In this document: positions 53,152 through 61,752 of the stretch, one piece after another
Layout: every line of letters starts with the position of its first letter
Numbering within the stretch: position 1 is the stretch's first letter
Source: DATJBF01 sp035515475
GTDB taxonomy: Bacteria > Verrucomicrobiota > Verrucomicrobiia > Palsa-1439
Length of the DNA stretch: 64,000 nt
Direction: 5' to 3'
Assembly (NCBI GenBank): GCA_035515475.1
Contig: DATJBF010000047.1
Coordinates: forward strand, 170,685-234,684
Position numbers and translations under genes: made by a program
Notes under the pieces: generated by a model
What the model saw: the letters and a program-made list of their open reading frames with translations, nothing else
What the model was told of the DNA's origin: nothing
The model's database searches: none

Positions 53152-55410
53152 TCACAATCTCACCCGACGCAACCGCAGGGCGTTGGTGACGACGGAAACG
53201 CTGCTAAAACTCATCGCGGCGGCGGCAATCATCGGGTTGAGCAGGAGGCCAAAGACGGGATACAACACGCCGGCGGCGATGGGAACGCCGAGGCCGTTGT
53301 AGACGAACGCAAAGAACAGGTTCTGCCGAATGTTGCGCATCGTCGCCTCGCTCAGTCGACGCGCTTTGACGATGCCGCGGAGATCGCCTTTGACAAGTGT
53401 GATGCCGGCGCTCTGCATCGCCACATCCGTGCCCGTCCCCATCGCGATGCCGACGTGCGCCGCCGCCAATGCCGGTGCATCGTTGATGCCATCACCTGCC
53501 ATCGCTACGATGCGGCCTTCGTTTTGGAGACGCTTGACCACCGCACCCTTCTGTTCGGGTAACACTCCGGCCTCAACGCGGTCGATGCCCAGTTTCTTGG
53601 CAACGGCCTCGGAGGTGGCGCGGTTGTCGCCCGTGACCATCGAAATCTGAACGCCTTCCTCGTGCAACAACTTGATCGCTTCGGGCGTGGACTCCTTGAT
53701 GGGATCGGCAATGCCCAGCACGCCGGCAGGTTGATCGTCCACGGCGACAAACGCGACGGTTTGTCCCTGCTCGCGCAACGCGTCCGCCCCAGGTGCATCG
53801 CCCTGATTGCTCACGGTCACGAGTCGGCCGCCCACCCTGCCGGTCACACCGCGGCCGGTTTCCGAATGAAACTCCGTCACTTGGGTCAACGTGAGGCCGT
53901 GCTCTTCCGCCGCCTCCACGATCGCCCGCGCCAACGGATGTTCGCTGGCGCGTTCGACGCTGGCCGCCAGTTGTAATGTTCCATCATCGACGCCAACCAT
54001 CACCACGCGGGGTCTGCCTTCGGTGAGCGTGCCGGTCTTGTCCACGATGAGGGTGTTCACCTTCTGTAAAACCTCCAGTGCCTCGGCGTTTTTGATGAGC
54101 ACACCAGCGGTCGCGCCGCGGCCGGTGCCAACCATGATGGACATCGGCGTGGCCAACCCCAGCGCGCACGGACAGGCAATGATCAGCACGGCGACGGCGT
54201 TGACGAGCGCATACGCCAAGCGCGGTTCCGGTCCCCAGATCGACCACACGGCGAAAGTAACGACAGCCGCCGTGATGACCGCCGGCACAAACCACGACGC
54301 GACCACGTCGGCCAACCGCTGGATGGGCGCCCGGCTGCGCTGGGCCTCGCTAACCATGCGAACGATCTGCGCCAGCAACGTCTCGCTGCCAACCCGCTCC
54401 GCGCGCATCACGAACCCGCCCGCGCCGTTGACCGTGCCGCCGGTCACCGCGTCGCCGGTGCGTTTCTCGACCGGGAGCGGTTCTCCTGTGACCATCGATT
54501 CGTCCACCGCACTCGACCCTTCGAGGACGACGCCGTCCACCGGCACTTTCTCGCCGGGGCGCACGCGAAGACGGCCGCCTTTGTTCACGTCCTGCAGCGG
54601 CACATCCACCTCCGAACCGTCGTCGCGGAGCATCCGCGCGACTTTCGGCGCGAGACCGAGCAACGCCCTGATTGCGCTGGAAGTCCGACTGCGGGCGCGC
54701 AATTCCAGCACCTGTCCCAACAACACCAATGTGACGATGACCGCCGCCGCTTCAAAATAGACCGCCACCGTGCCATCGGCATTGTGGAACGAGGACGGAA
54801 ATATCTGCGGGACCACGGCCGCAACGACGCTGTACGCCCACGCCACACCCGTGCCGGCCGCAATCAGCGTAAACATGTTGAGGCTGCGATGGACGACGGA
54901 CGCCCAACCGCGCTGGAAGAACGGCCACCCGCCCCACACCACGACAGGTGTTGCAAGCACCAACTCCAACCAATACAGTCCGCTCACGTGCCACATGGCG
55001 ATAAGAAACACCGGCAGGGTCAACGCCAGACTCACCCAAAACCGCCGGGTCATGTTGCGCAACTCGGGGCTTTCCTCCTCCTGATCGGCGGTGACGTCGA
55101 CCGGCTCCAGGTCCATGCCACATTTCGGACACGCCCCCGGATCGTCGCTCTGCACTTCGGGGTGCATCGGACAGGTGTAGGAAGCGGCGGAGTGTTGGAG
55201 TGATGGAGTGCTGGGCCGTCGCACCAAGTACTTGGCCGGATCGGCGCGGAATTTTTCCAAGCAGTGCGTGCCGCAGAAGTAGTAGGTCTTGCCTTCGTGA
55301 ACGTGCGAACCGGCGGCTTGGTTCGGGTCGACATCCATCCCGCACACGGGATCTTTTACCGTGGAGCCGGCAGATTCAGTACGGTGGCAGCAATCCTTCA
55401 TGGTGGACAT
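53152..55410 (-). CDS. copA: Copper-translocating P-type ATPase
   Basis: 752 residues. N-terminal YHS domain (PVCGMDVDPN near 20, FCGTHCLEKF near 48) and a heavy-metal-binding domain (YTCPMHPEV, GACPKCGMDLEPV near 70-97) replace the usual HMA modules. Eight membrane helices, CPC motif in IACPCALGLATP near 412, phosphorylation Asp in DKTGTLTEG near 455, HP motif in SEHPLARA, and GDGINDAPALAAA near 650. Exports Cu(I) to the periplasm. The YHS-HMBD linker carries a heptamer DNA repeat. ATG at 55410 has GAAAGGG upstream. It lies downstream of the ECF gene and convergent with the island genes. Confidence 0.94.
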   Translation of the reverse strand: MSTMKDCCHRTESAGSTVKDPVCGMDVDPNQAAGSHVHEGKTYYFCGTHCLEKFRADPAKYLVRRPSTPSLQHSAASYTCPMHPEVQSDDPGACPKCGMDLEPVDVTADQEEESPELRNMTRRFWVSLALTLPVFLIAMWHVSGLYWLELVLATPVVVWGGWPFFQRGWASVVHRSLNMFTLIAAGTGVAWAYSVVAAVVPQIFPSSFHNADGTVAVYFEAAAVIVTLVLLGQVLELRARSRTSSAIRALLGLAPKVARMLRDDGSEVDVPLQDVNKGGRLRVRPGEKVPVDGVVLEGSSAVDESMVTGEPLPVEKRTGDAVTGGTVNGAGGFVMRAERVGSETLLAQIVRMVSEAQRSRAPIQRLADVVASWFVPAVITAAVVTFAVWSIWGPEPRLAYALVNAVAVLIIACPCALGLATPMSIMVGTGRGATAGVLIKNAEALEVLQKVNTLIVDKTGTLTEGRPRVVMVGVDDGTLQLAASVERASEHPLARAIVEAAEEHGLTLTQVTEFHSETGRGVTGRVGGRLVTVSNQGDAPGADALREQGQTVAFVAVDDQPAGVLGIADPIKESTPEAIKLLHEEGVQISMVTGDNRATSEAVAKKLGIDRVEAGVLPEQKGAVVKRLQNEGRIVAMAGDGINDAPALAAAHVGIAMGTGTDVAMQSAGITLVKGDLRGIVKARRLSEATMRNIRQNLFFAFVYNGLGVPIAAGVLYPVFGLLLNPMIAAAAMSFSSVSVVTNALRLRRVRL
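55188..55212. repeat. Heptamer-type repeat within the P-type ATPase gene
   Basis: On the coding strand CAGCACTCCATCACTCCAAC is followed by ACTCCG, giving the linker peptide STPSLQHSA between the YHS and heavy-metal-binding domains. The same kind of sequence occurs in intergenic DNA at 22420-22494 and 26335-26372. Confidence 0.55.
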
Positions 55411-55462
55411 CGCCCTTTCACGGGACCATCTCCTACAACATACCAGATAACACGGCACAAAC

Positions 55463-55496
55463 GAAAAACCCTCGCTGTTTCCAGCGGGGGTTTTTC
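55463..55496. terminator. Strong bidirectional intrinsic terminator
   Basis: GAAAAACCCTCGCTG (55463-55477), loop TTTC, CAGCGGGGGTTTTTC (55482-55496): a 15-base stem with one G-T/G-A type mismatch and A/T tails on both sides. On the minus strand it ends the ECF transcript before copA; on the plus strand it would stop read-through. Confidence 0.85.
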
Positions 55497-55750
55497 AGCT
55501 TTCGACGGGATAGTGAGGATCTTTGGCGATGGCTTGGATGCGGGGGCGGCACCCGACTATTGGATGCCGCGGAACCATCACGCGCAGTTGCCGGGAAGTG
55601 TTAACACGCCGCGTGCCAGAACGGAGACGACGAGGTAAAGATTCCGCAACTCGCCCGCCTGCAAGGAATTGGGCAGGGTGCCGGTTTGACGGCCGGCGCG
55701 TTGCCCTGTGGCAAATCAATCACGGTGGCAAAAGCGCCACAGGGCGTCGA

Positions 55751-56302
55751 CTACTCAAGCAAATGACGCAAGCGGCTGCGCAATGTTTGTTTGGCTCGGT
55801 AAAGGCGTGACTCAACCGATTTCTCCGAGCAGTGCGTCACCTCGGCGATCTCAGCGTAGGACATCCCTTGGTATTCCGCCAAAACGACGGCGACGCGTTG
55901 ATCTTCAGGGAGTTTTCCAACCGCTGCCGCGATCTCCCGGCCGATCTCGCGCGCGGCTACGTCCTCGGCGGTGCCAACCGGTGCGGCAACCGGTGGAGCG
56001 GACTCGATCGGCTCAGTCGGATGCCGTTTACGCCAACGCCGGCGGTCAATCGCGGCGTTACGGGCCAGCGCGAACAGCCACGTCGAGAACTTCGTTTCGC
56101 AACGATACGTATCGAGGTTTTGGTAAGCCCGCACGAACACTTCCTGGGCGACGTCATGGGCGTCCTCGGCGCTGCCCAGCATCCGGTAGACAAAATTCAC
56201 CAGCGGACGTTTGTAGCGCCGCATCAGTTCGTCAAACGCGGGGGTCGCACCCGACTGAATTTGGCAAATGAGTTCGGAATCTGGTTGTTCGTGTAATTGC
56301 AT
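55751..56302 (-). CDS. ECF-type RNA polymerase sigma factor
   Basis: 183 residues. Region 2: AFDELMRRYKRPLVNFVYRM, AEDAHDVAQEVFVRAYQNL, TKFSTWLFALARNAAIDR; region 4: LPEDQRVAVVLAEYQGMSYA and VTHCSEKSVESRLYRAKQTL. It lies 69 bases after a Cys-rich secreted-protein gene and before the terminator at 55463, with no anti-sigma gene of its own; the anti-sigma-like gene is at 40401. It likely controls the copper genes. The start lies at the foot of a long inverted repeat (56305-56380). Confidence 0.93.
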   Translation of the reverse strand: MQLHEQPDSELICQIQSGATPAFDELMRRYKRPLVNFVYRMLGSAEDAHDVAQEVFVRAYQNLDTYRCETKFSTWLFALARNAAIDRRRWRKRHPTEPIESAPPVAAPVGTAEDVAAREIGREIAAAVGKLPEDQRVAVVLAEYQGMSYAEIAEVTHCSEKSVESRLYRAKQTLRSRLRHLLE

Positions 56303-56304
56303 GA

Positions 56305-56380
56305 CTGATCTGAGATTTGCCCCGGTTCACGGGGGCGACGACTGGGCACACCACGGGCGTGATGTGTGGTCTCAGATCAG
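56305..56380 (-). promoter_or_regulatory. Three-way-junction-like RNA structure before the ECF start
   Basis: CTGATCTGAGA (56370-56380 on the transcript) pairs perfectly with TCTCAGATCAG (56305-56315), an 11 bp closing stem. Inside are two hairpins: CACAC-AT-CAC-gccc-GTG-GTGTG, and GCCCC...GGGGC. The stem ends two bases before the ECF ATG and its other arm includes the stop of the upstream gene; no free ribosome site is visible. It could regulate ECF translation or act as an attenuator. Confidence 0.5.
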
Positions 56381-56743
56381 AAACGCGTGGGTCAAAGCGT
56401 AGGATGCGACCGCCGCGGACTGCGGAGTGCGCGCCTCCATGGCCGAACGCAGACGGAAGTGCTCGTTGGAAATGAAGAAGGCGAGGGAACCGGGCAGCGA
56501 CGCGATTCTTGCGACTTCGTGCCCGTTGTTGTTCACGGCCGGAACCGGCGCCGAACTGGGCAGCGGCTGTGCAGGCAATGACAAATCGCAACAACAACGC
56601 CCGGGCGGGCAGCAACTCATCGGCTTCGATGCCGCCCCCGTGCACGGCGCGGATGCGGGCTGGCAAAGTCCCGCATGTCCCGGATCGCCCACGAACAACA
56701 ACGTGAGCAGCACGGTCAGAATTTTCAGTCCCAGCCGCGTCAT
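56372..56743 (-). CDS. Small secreted Cys-rich protein of the copper cluster
   Basis: 123 residues. Signal peptide (ILTVLLTLLFVGDPGHAG), then a compact Cys cluster: GLCQPASAPC and MSCCPPGRCCCDLS, ten or so Cys in the first 30 mature residues, followed by a Pro/Ser linker and a soluble tail. Such a cluster could chelate Cu(I). It is the first gene of the ECF operon and has a canonical promoter directly upstream. The family is known to me only by position next to copper genes. Confidence 0.75.
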   Translation of the reverse strand: MTRLGLKILTVLLTLLFVGDPGHAGLCQPASAPCTGAASKPMSCCPPGRCCCDLSLPAQPLPSSAPVPAVNNNGHEVARIASLPGSLAFFISNEHFRLRSAMEARTPQSAAVASYALTHAFLI

Positions 56744-56750
56744 GGGCTAA

Positions 56751-56779
56751 ACCCTAGGCATACCGAAAGCGGTTGTCAA
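56751..56779 (-). promoter_or_regulatory. Sigma-70 type promoter of the Cys-rich protein-ECF operon
   Basis: On the minus strand TTGACA (56774-56779), 17 bases, then TAGGGT (56751-56756). The -10 box is only 7 bases before the ATG at 56743, so the mRNA would be nearly leaderless. A short ACCG/CGGT palindrome sits in the spacer, a common place for MerR-type control; no such regulator is in the window. Confidence 0.6.
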
Positions 56780-56882
56780 GGAACAGGCGATCTGCGCCCA
56801 TGCAAACTGACACTTGCGAAACGCCAGGAAATCCGGATAATTGGCCACGGTGGCAACGGTGGAATCGGAGGAATCGCCGGAA

Positions 56883-57422
56883 ATGAATACCAAACTCAAT
56901 ACGCGGGCGGTTCGGCTCGCACCCTCACTTCTTATTGGCCTGCTCGCCTCACTCGTGGCGCTCGTGCTCCTGAACCGTGCGTTCGGCCAGGGCGACCACT
57001 TCTGGGTGAGACACGCCCCGGATTTCGCGCTTAAGAACACGGACGGCGACGTCGTCAAACTCGATGATTTCACAGGCAAAACGTTGGCCGTCTGCTTCAT
57101 TGTTACGTCGGACAAACCGAGCCTGAGACAGATTGCGATTCTGTCCGACTGGCTCAAGGAACACGATCCAAAGAAATTCGCCGTTCTCGGTCTGTCGATT
57201 GAACAATGGGGGAGCCAGACCACCAAAGCCTACGTCGACCAAGACCATCCGAGCTTTCCGTTCCTGATTGCGGACTATGAAACGATCCGGGCGTTCGGTG
57301 GACTGACAGCCGTTCCCACGACGTTCGTCATCGACAAGGACCAAAACATTATTCAGCAATACGTCGGGGTCACCAAGAAAGAAGTTCTGGACGCCACTTT
57401 CGCGGCGGCCTCTCCCCAATGA
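56883..57422 (+). CDS. TlpA/AhpC-like thioredoxin-fold protein without CxxC
   Basis: 179 residues: N-terminal membrane anchor (LLIGLLASLVALVLL), then a thioredoxin/peroxiredoxin fold with APDFALKNTDGDVVKLDDF, the cis-Pro loop GGLTAVPTTFVID and a KKEVLDATF C-terminus. Where TlpA proteins have W-C-x-x-C this one has AVCFIVTSDKPSLRQ, so the active-site pair is missing, leaving a single Cys. It may bind metal or act as a chaperone rather than a reductase. ATG at 56883 is divergent from the copper promoter and ATGA-coupled to dsbD. Confidence 0.82.
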   Translation: MNTKLNTRAVRLAPSLLIGLLASLVALVLLNRAFGQGDHFWVRHAPDFALKNTDGDVVKLDDFTGKTLAVCFIVTSDKPSLRQIAILSDWLKEHDPKKFAVLGLSIEQWGSQTTKAYVDQDHPSFPFLIADYETIRAFGGLTAVPTTFVIDKDQNIIQQYVGVTKKEVLDATFAAASPQ

Positions 57423-59152
57423 GCCGCTCGGGTTTCGTGCCGGTCGCGCTCCTGTGCGGGCTGCTGTCGGCGACGTTGATTGGCCACGCCCAACCAGCTC
57501 CTTCGGGCAACCAAGCCACCATCTCGGCCTACCTGTCGGTGGACAAGCTCACGCCCGGCTCTCGGTTCCGGCTCGCCGTGGTCATCGATCTTGCCGAACC
57601 TTGGCACGTCAATGCCAACCCGGCCAGCGTGGAGGGGTTCATTCCAACAACGCTCGATTTGCAACCACCCGCGTCCATCAGCGTTGACCGGATCAGCTAC
57701 CCACCGGGCGAGCGAACGAAGGTGGGATGGAACGACGAACCGGTGGCCCTCTACACGGGCCGCGCGGTCATCTTCGCCGAGGGCCACATCGCCGCCAACG
57801 CGAAACCGGGGCCGGTGAACATCGAAGGTTCGGTGCGCTATCAGGCCTGCGACGACCACGTCTGTCTCGCGCCTCGAACGGTCCCGGTTACGATCGAAAC
57901 CGCGATTGCCGAAACCGGGTACACGCCCCGGCCCCAGCACCCGGAGATTTTTGGAGCCGCGCCGACCGCCGACGAGACCCCGCCTAGCGCCGCAACTGCC
58001 AAGACCCAGAACACGATCGAACAACTCATCGAGCAGCGCGGATGGTTGATCGCCCTCGGGTTCGTCTTCCTCGGTGGACTGGCCCTGAATCTCACGCCGT
58101 GCGTGTACCCGATGATCGCCATCACGGTGAGTTACTTTGGCGGACAAGGCCAGCGATCCATGGGCCGGGCCTTCACGCATGCGCTGACGTATTTCCTCGG
58201 CATCGTGCTCACCTATTCCGCGCTCGGCTTGCTGGCAGCGATGACGGGCGGCTTGTTCGGCGCTCTGTTGCAGAGTCCCGTCGTGTTGATCGGCATCGCG
58301 GCACTGCTGGTGGCGCTCGCGCTCAGCATGTTTGGACTGTACGAAATCCAACCACCACAGGCCCTGATGCAGAAAGCCACGGGGCTGTCGTCGAAAGCCG
58401 GCTACGTGGGGGTCTTCTTCCTCGGCGCGACGGTCGGCGTCATCGCCGCGCCGTGTCTGGCCCCGATCCTGGTGGCGCTGCTGGTATACGTCGGCCAGCG
58501 CGGTGATCCATGGATCGGCTGGTGGATGTTCTTCACGTTGGCGGTGGGACTGGGTCTCCCTTACGTGGTGCTCGGCACGTTCTCGGGATTGTTGCCCCGG
58601 CTGCCAAAATCCGGCGCGTGGATGGTGTGGGTCAAACGCGTGCTGGGGTTGCTGTTGATCGGCGTCGCGATTTGGATCACGAATCCGCTCTGGCTCTCCC
58701 ATACCTCGAGCCGCGGTGACGGGGCCGGTGGGATTGCGTGGACTGCCTACTCACCCGAAAAGGTCCAGCAAGCCGCGGCGGCACAGCGGCCCGTCCTTAT
58801 CGATTTCTATGCCGATTGGTGTCTTCCCTGCAAAGAAATGGAGAAACGCACGTTCCCCGATCCGCGCGTCATCGACAAATCCCGCCAGTTTCTGATGCTC
58901 AAGGCCGACCTGACCCGTACCGGCACAGCCGACGTCGACGAACTCGCGAGAGAATTCCACATCCTCGGGGTGCCGACGACCGTCTTCATCGGCCCCACGG
59001 GCCAGGAGCGTGATGACCTGCGCCTCGTCGGCTTTGTCGGACCCGATCAGTATCTGAAAGCCATGGACGCGGCCGGGATGCGTGCGCCGACGAATCGCCC
59101 ACCCCGGGCGGCAAGTCCCGACGTTCCGCCCCAGTTGCTCAAGCCGTTCTGA
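57419..59152 (+). CDS. dsbD: Thiol:disulfide interchange protein DsbD
   Basis: 577 residues, all three domains. The signal-led n-domain has Cys144 and Cys149 (QACDDHVCL); the membrane t-domain has eight helices with Cys228 (TPCVYPM) and Cys346 (AAPCLAPI); the c-domain thioredoxin carries WCLPC with Cys468 and Cys471. Electrons pass from cytoplasmic thioredoxin to periplasmic partners. Its pairing with copper proteins suits repair or reduction of copper-oxidised Cys sites. It starts at an ATGA overlap and ends 8 bases before the convergent membrane protein. Confidence 0.95.
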   Translation: MSRSGFVPVALLCGLLSATLIGHAQPAPSGNQATISAYLSVDKLTPGSRFRLAVVIDLAEPWHVNANPASVEGFIPTTLDLQPPASISVDRISYPPGERTKVGWNDEPVALYTGRAVIFAEGHIAANAKPGPVNIEGSVRYQACDDHVCLAPRTVPVTIETAIAETGYTPRPQHPEIFGAAPTADETPPSAATAKTQNTIEQLIEQRGWLIALGFVFLGGLALNLTPCVYPMIAITVSYFGGQGQRSMGRAFTHALTYFLGIVLTYSALGLLAAMTGGLFGALLQSPVVLIGIAALLVALALSMFGLYEIQPPQALMQKATGLSSKAGYVGVFFLGATVGVIAAPCLAPILVALLVYVGQRGDPWIGWWMFFTLAVGLGLPYVVLGTFSGLLPRLPKSGAWMVWVKRVLGLLLIGVAIWITNPLWLSHTSSRGDGAGGIAWTAYSPEKVQQAAAAQRPVLIDFYADWCLPCKEMEKRTFPDPRVIDKSRQFLMLKADLTRTGTADVDELAREFHILGVPTTVFIGPTGQERDDLRLVGFVGPDQYLKAMDAAGMRAPTNRPPRAASPDVPPQLLKPF

Positions 59153-59160
59153 GCGGCGTC

Positions 59161-61548
59161 TCAATCGTACAACAGGATGTTCACCAGCCAGCGCGGCAGG
59201 ATCGGTTTCTCAACGTTCACCACGAAGTCGGCCACGATTATTTTGTTGCCGCGCTTGAACTGTCCCCAAACCTTGTATCGTCCCGGTCGCGGAAACATCG
59301 TGTGAAAACTGACCTCGGGTCCCCCCCGCGCGTTCGGCGGCGGCGCGGCGCTGAATTGCTCCGGGTGGCTGTGCAGATAACTCTGTGTGTCTTCGCTGAT
59401 AATGACACAATGGCCCATCGCCCCGATGTACGGCGACAGGTCGGTCACGGGCCGGCCATCGCGTTCGAGCCGGAACGCCAGTTGGGCTTCCCGTTGCGCC
59501 ACCAACGTGCGCGGTTGGACGATCATCTCGACGTGGTACTGCCCGATCTCGCGCGCCGCCGCAGGTGAAAGTGGGAGCGGCCTTGGAGCCGCGACCCCAT
59601 TTGATCGGGGCGCTGAGGCCCCTCCCACATTCGCTTCCACTTCCACCGGCAAACGAAAAACCTGATTGCGTTCGCCGCAGGGCATGATGTCGGCAAACAG
59701 AAGGAACCGGCCGTCGTGGGGGAACTTGTAGTCGATGGTGAACGAACCATCGTCTTGGCGGACGGGATGGACATGATCGAAAAACGACAAATCTTCGCTG
59801 ACGACGATGAGATGGAGCAGGTGCTCGTGCATGACGAGCAAATCGCGGACGGTCTCCCCGGTCGCGGTGAATTCCGGCGTCAGCCGCAGCGTATCGCCGG
59901 TCCGGTCCAGCTTTATCGTGTACTTCGCCTCATGCAACGCCTGGGGAGGCACGAGTTGCACGGGTACCAACGGCATGCCGCACAGCTTGCACACGCCCGG
60001 GGTGGTGGACAACATCCCCTCGTGCATCGGGCAAACATACTTCGCGAGCACGTTGGGCGGAAGACCGGCGACGCCCGGCGTCACCCACGGGTCGAAATAG
60101 CCGGTACGCTGTCTCCCGCGAAGCGGCAGCCGGACCCGCGCGTCGAATTGCGGCACGCCTTTCAGGAACAACGCGCGTCCGCGAAAATGCGACGCCGTGC
60201 CGCGTTCCGCATCCACGGCGTCGAGCGGGACGGCCGTCTCGTCATAGCCGCGATCCACAATGACCGTGACGTTGGTCGCAGCAATGCGTACCGGATCGTC
60301 GGCGAATCGATCCAGGACGCGCACGTCCATTGCCGCGCTGTTGCGGTCGAAGACCAATTCGGCGCGTTCTTTGCCGAGCGGCGCGATGCAGCCGCCGTTC
60401 GGTCCCCAGCGGTTGTAATGGCCGATGCCCGCCCACCACGGGATACTCTCGGTGTACGTCAGCAACAGGAACGCCTCCACACCCATGAGCGACGGGAACA
60501 ATAGCGCCCGCCAGCGAGCCTTGTTCGGCAACGCGTCGTCGAGCAGTTTGACGGCGCCGATGGCCAGCGCGACAAAGCCCATCACGATATGGTTGACGTA
60601 CACGCCGGCGGCCACGTCGGCGTACGGCGCGACCGTGTGGACATGGGTGAACAGCAGCCCGCCGCCGATGAGGGCCAGCACGGCAATGAGGCGGTTCTGG
60701 AGCCGGGTCTGCGCCTCGGTCTTCTGCGCCACGTACCGGCGGCGTTGCTTCAGCAACATGCCCAAACCGACCGCGACCATGACCATGGCCAGGAGTTTGT
60801 GCATCTGCGCCTCGCGGTCGTAGAACTGGCGTACATCCGTCAACGCATACAGATCGAGATCGGCGCACAGGAACAATAGGACCCCACCCGCCTTGAGCAA
60901 CGTGGGCCCGACCCAGCGCACTTTCGGCTCATAATTCGGCCACAATTCGCGCACGAAAATGGACAGCGCCAACAACAGCACAAACGCGCCCGCGGTCCGG
61001 TGCATGAAATCGGAGTACTCGAGATTGCGGTCGGTCTGACGTTCCGCCAGCGTGTTGAGGTCGTGCACCGTGAGAACCGTTTTCGCGTCCGCCCCGGCCA
61101 CCGACGCGCCGTACTCGGTCACCAGCTTCCCGCCGAGGTAACCCGTCACGCCGATCACCGTATACAACGCCAGCCCGCAGACGACGTAGATCAACATCGC
61201 GCCGCGACGCGGCGCCACCTGTCCCGCCTTGGCGGGATCCAAAAACAATCGCCACGACATGAGCGCGATAAATCCCCAAGACGCGATGGTGGCACCCAGT
61301 TCGTGGATCTCCATCGGCAGATGCGGCACGCCGGCGCGGCCGGCCCAGATCTCCGCGCAAATGCCGCAGATGAACGCGAGCAACAGCGTCACCGTGCCCG
61401 CGGCCATCAGCCATTTCGCCAGCCGGTGGACGCGTTCGCCGCGTCCGATCAGGCCCGCGCCGTCCAACAACAACGCGGTCAGCAACAGCACGATTGGAAA
61501 CGGCACCAATCGCGGATGCAGTTCAGCCAGAAAACGAGAGATCTCCAT
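59161..61548 (-). CDS. Large copper-cluster membrane protein: DUF2231 + heavy-metal-binding + cupredoxin-like part
   Basis: 795 residues. DUF2231-type start (LHPRLVPFPIVLLLTALLLD), about eight membrane helices to residue 370, a periplasmic beta region, then a heavy-metal-binding domain (YVCPMHEGMLSTTPG, CKLCGMPLVPV near 490-520), and His/Met-rich beta-sandwich sequence (VMHEHLLHLIVVSEDLSFFD, HVHPV, MGHCVIISEDTQSYLHSHPE). Such His/Met sites suggest Cu(I)/Cu(II) binding. In-frame around 640-660 lies an inserted palindromic repeat. ATG at 61548 is chosen at the domain start. Convergent with dsbD. No assigned reaction. Confidence 0.82.
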   Translation of the reverse strand: MEISRFLAELHPRLVPFPIVLLLTALLLDGAGLIGRGERVHRLAKWLMAAGTVTLLLAFICGICAEIWAGRAGVPHLPMEIHELGATIASWGFIALMSWRLFLDPAKAGQVAPRRGAMLIYVVCGLALYTVIGVTGYLGGKLVTEYGASVAGADAKTVLTVHDLNTLAERQTDRNLEYSDFMHRTAGAFVLLLALSIFVRELWPNYEPKVRWVGPTLLKAGGVLLFLCADLDLYALTDVRQFYDREAQMHKLLAMVMVAVGLGMLLKQRRRYVAQKTEAQTRLQNRLIAVLALIGGGLLFTHVHTVAPYADVAAGVYVNHIVMGFVALAIGAVKLLDDALPNKARWRALLFPSLMGVEAFLLLTYTESIPWWAGIGHYNRWGPNGGCIAPLGKERAELVFDRNSAAMDVRVLDRFADDPVRIAATNVTVIVDRGYDETAVPLDAVDAERGTASHFRGRALFLKGVPQFDARVRLPLRGRQRTGYFDPWVTPGVAGLPPNVLAKYVCPMHEGMLSTTPGVCKLCGMPLVPVQLVPPQALHEAKYTIKLDRTGDTLRLTPEFTATGETVRDLLVMHEHLLHLIVVSEDLSFFDHVHPVRQDDGSFTIDYKFPHDGRFLLFADIMPCGERNQVFRLPVEVEANVGGASAPRSNGVAAPRPLPLSPAAAREIGQYHVEMIVQPRTLVAQREAQLAFRLERDGRPVTDLSPYIGAMGHCVIISEDTQSYLHSHPEQFSAAPPPNARGGPEVSFHTMFPRPGRYKVWGQFKRGNKIIVADFVVNVEKPILPRWLVNILLYD
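59571..59628. repeat. 58 bp palindromic REP-like repeat inside a coding region
   Basis: GTGGGAG at 59571-59577 pairs with CTCCCAC at 59622-59628; inner arms GGCC.../...GGCC and GACCCC/GGGGC pair too. It adds about 19 residues rich in Ala, Pro, Arg and Ser without breaking the frame of the DUF2231 protein. Confidence 0.7.
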
Positions 61549-61752
61549 GTGCCACCAAGAACTATCTCCAGCCAACTCACCTTGAACGCCGGGGATAGTC
61601 TAACAAATATTCCGGCGACGGCAAGTGTGCCGCAGGCGAACGCCCCACCCGTCCCCGCAAACGACGCGGGGCCGGCCTCTCCCACGCGACGGGGCGAGGC
61701 GTTCCTCTCTCCCGCGTCGTGCACGGGAGTGGGACAGGGTGAGAACCGCAAC

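Noticed and set aside
61630..61710. GC-rich partial palindrome between holA and the DUF2231 gene as a terminator
   Set aside because: Arms are imperfect and there is no T-run.
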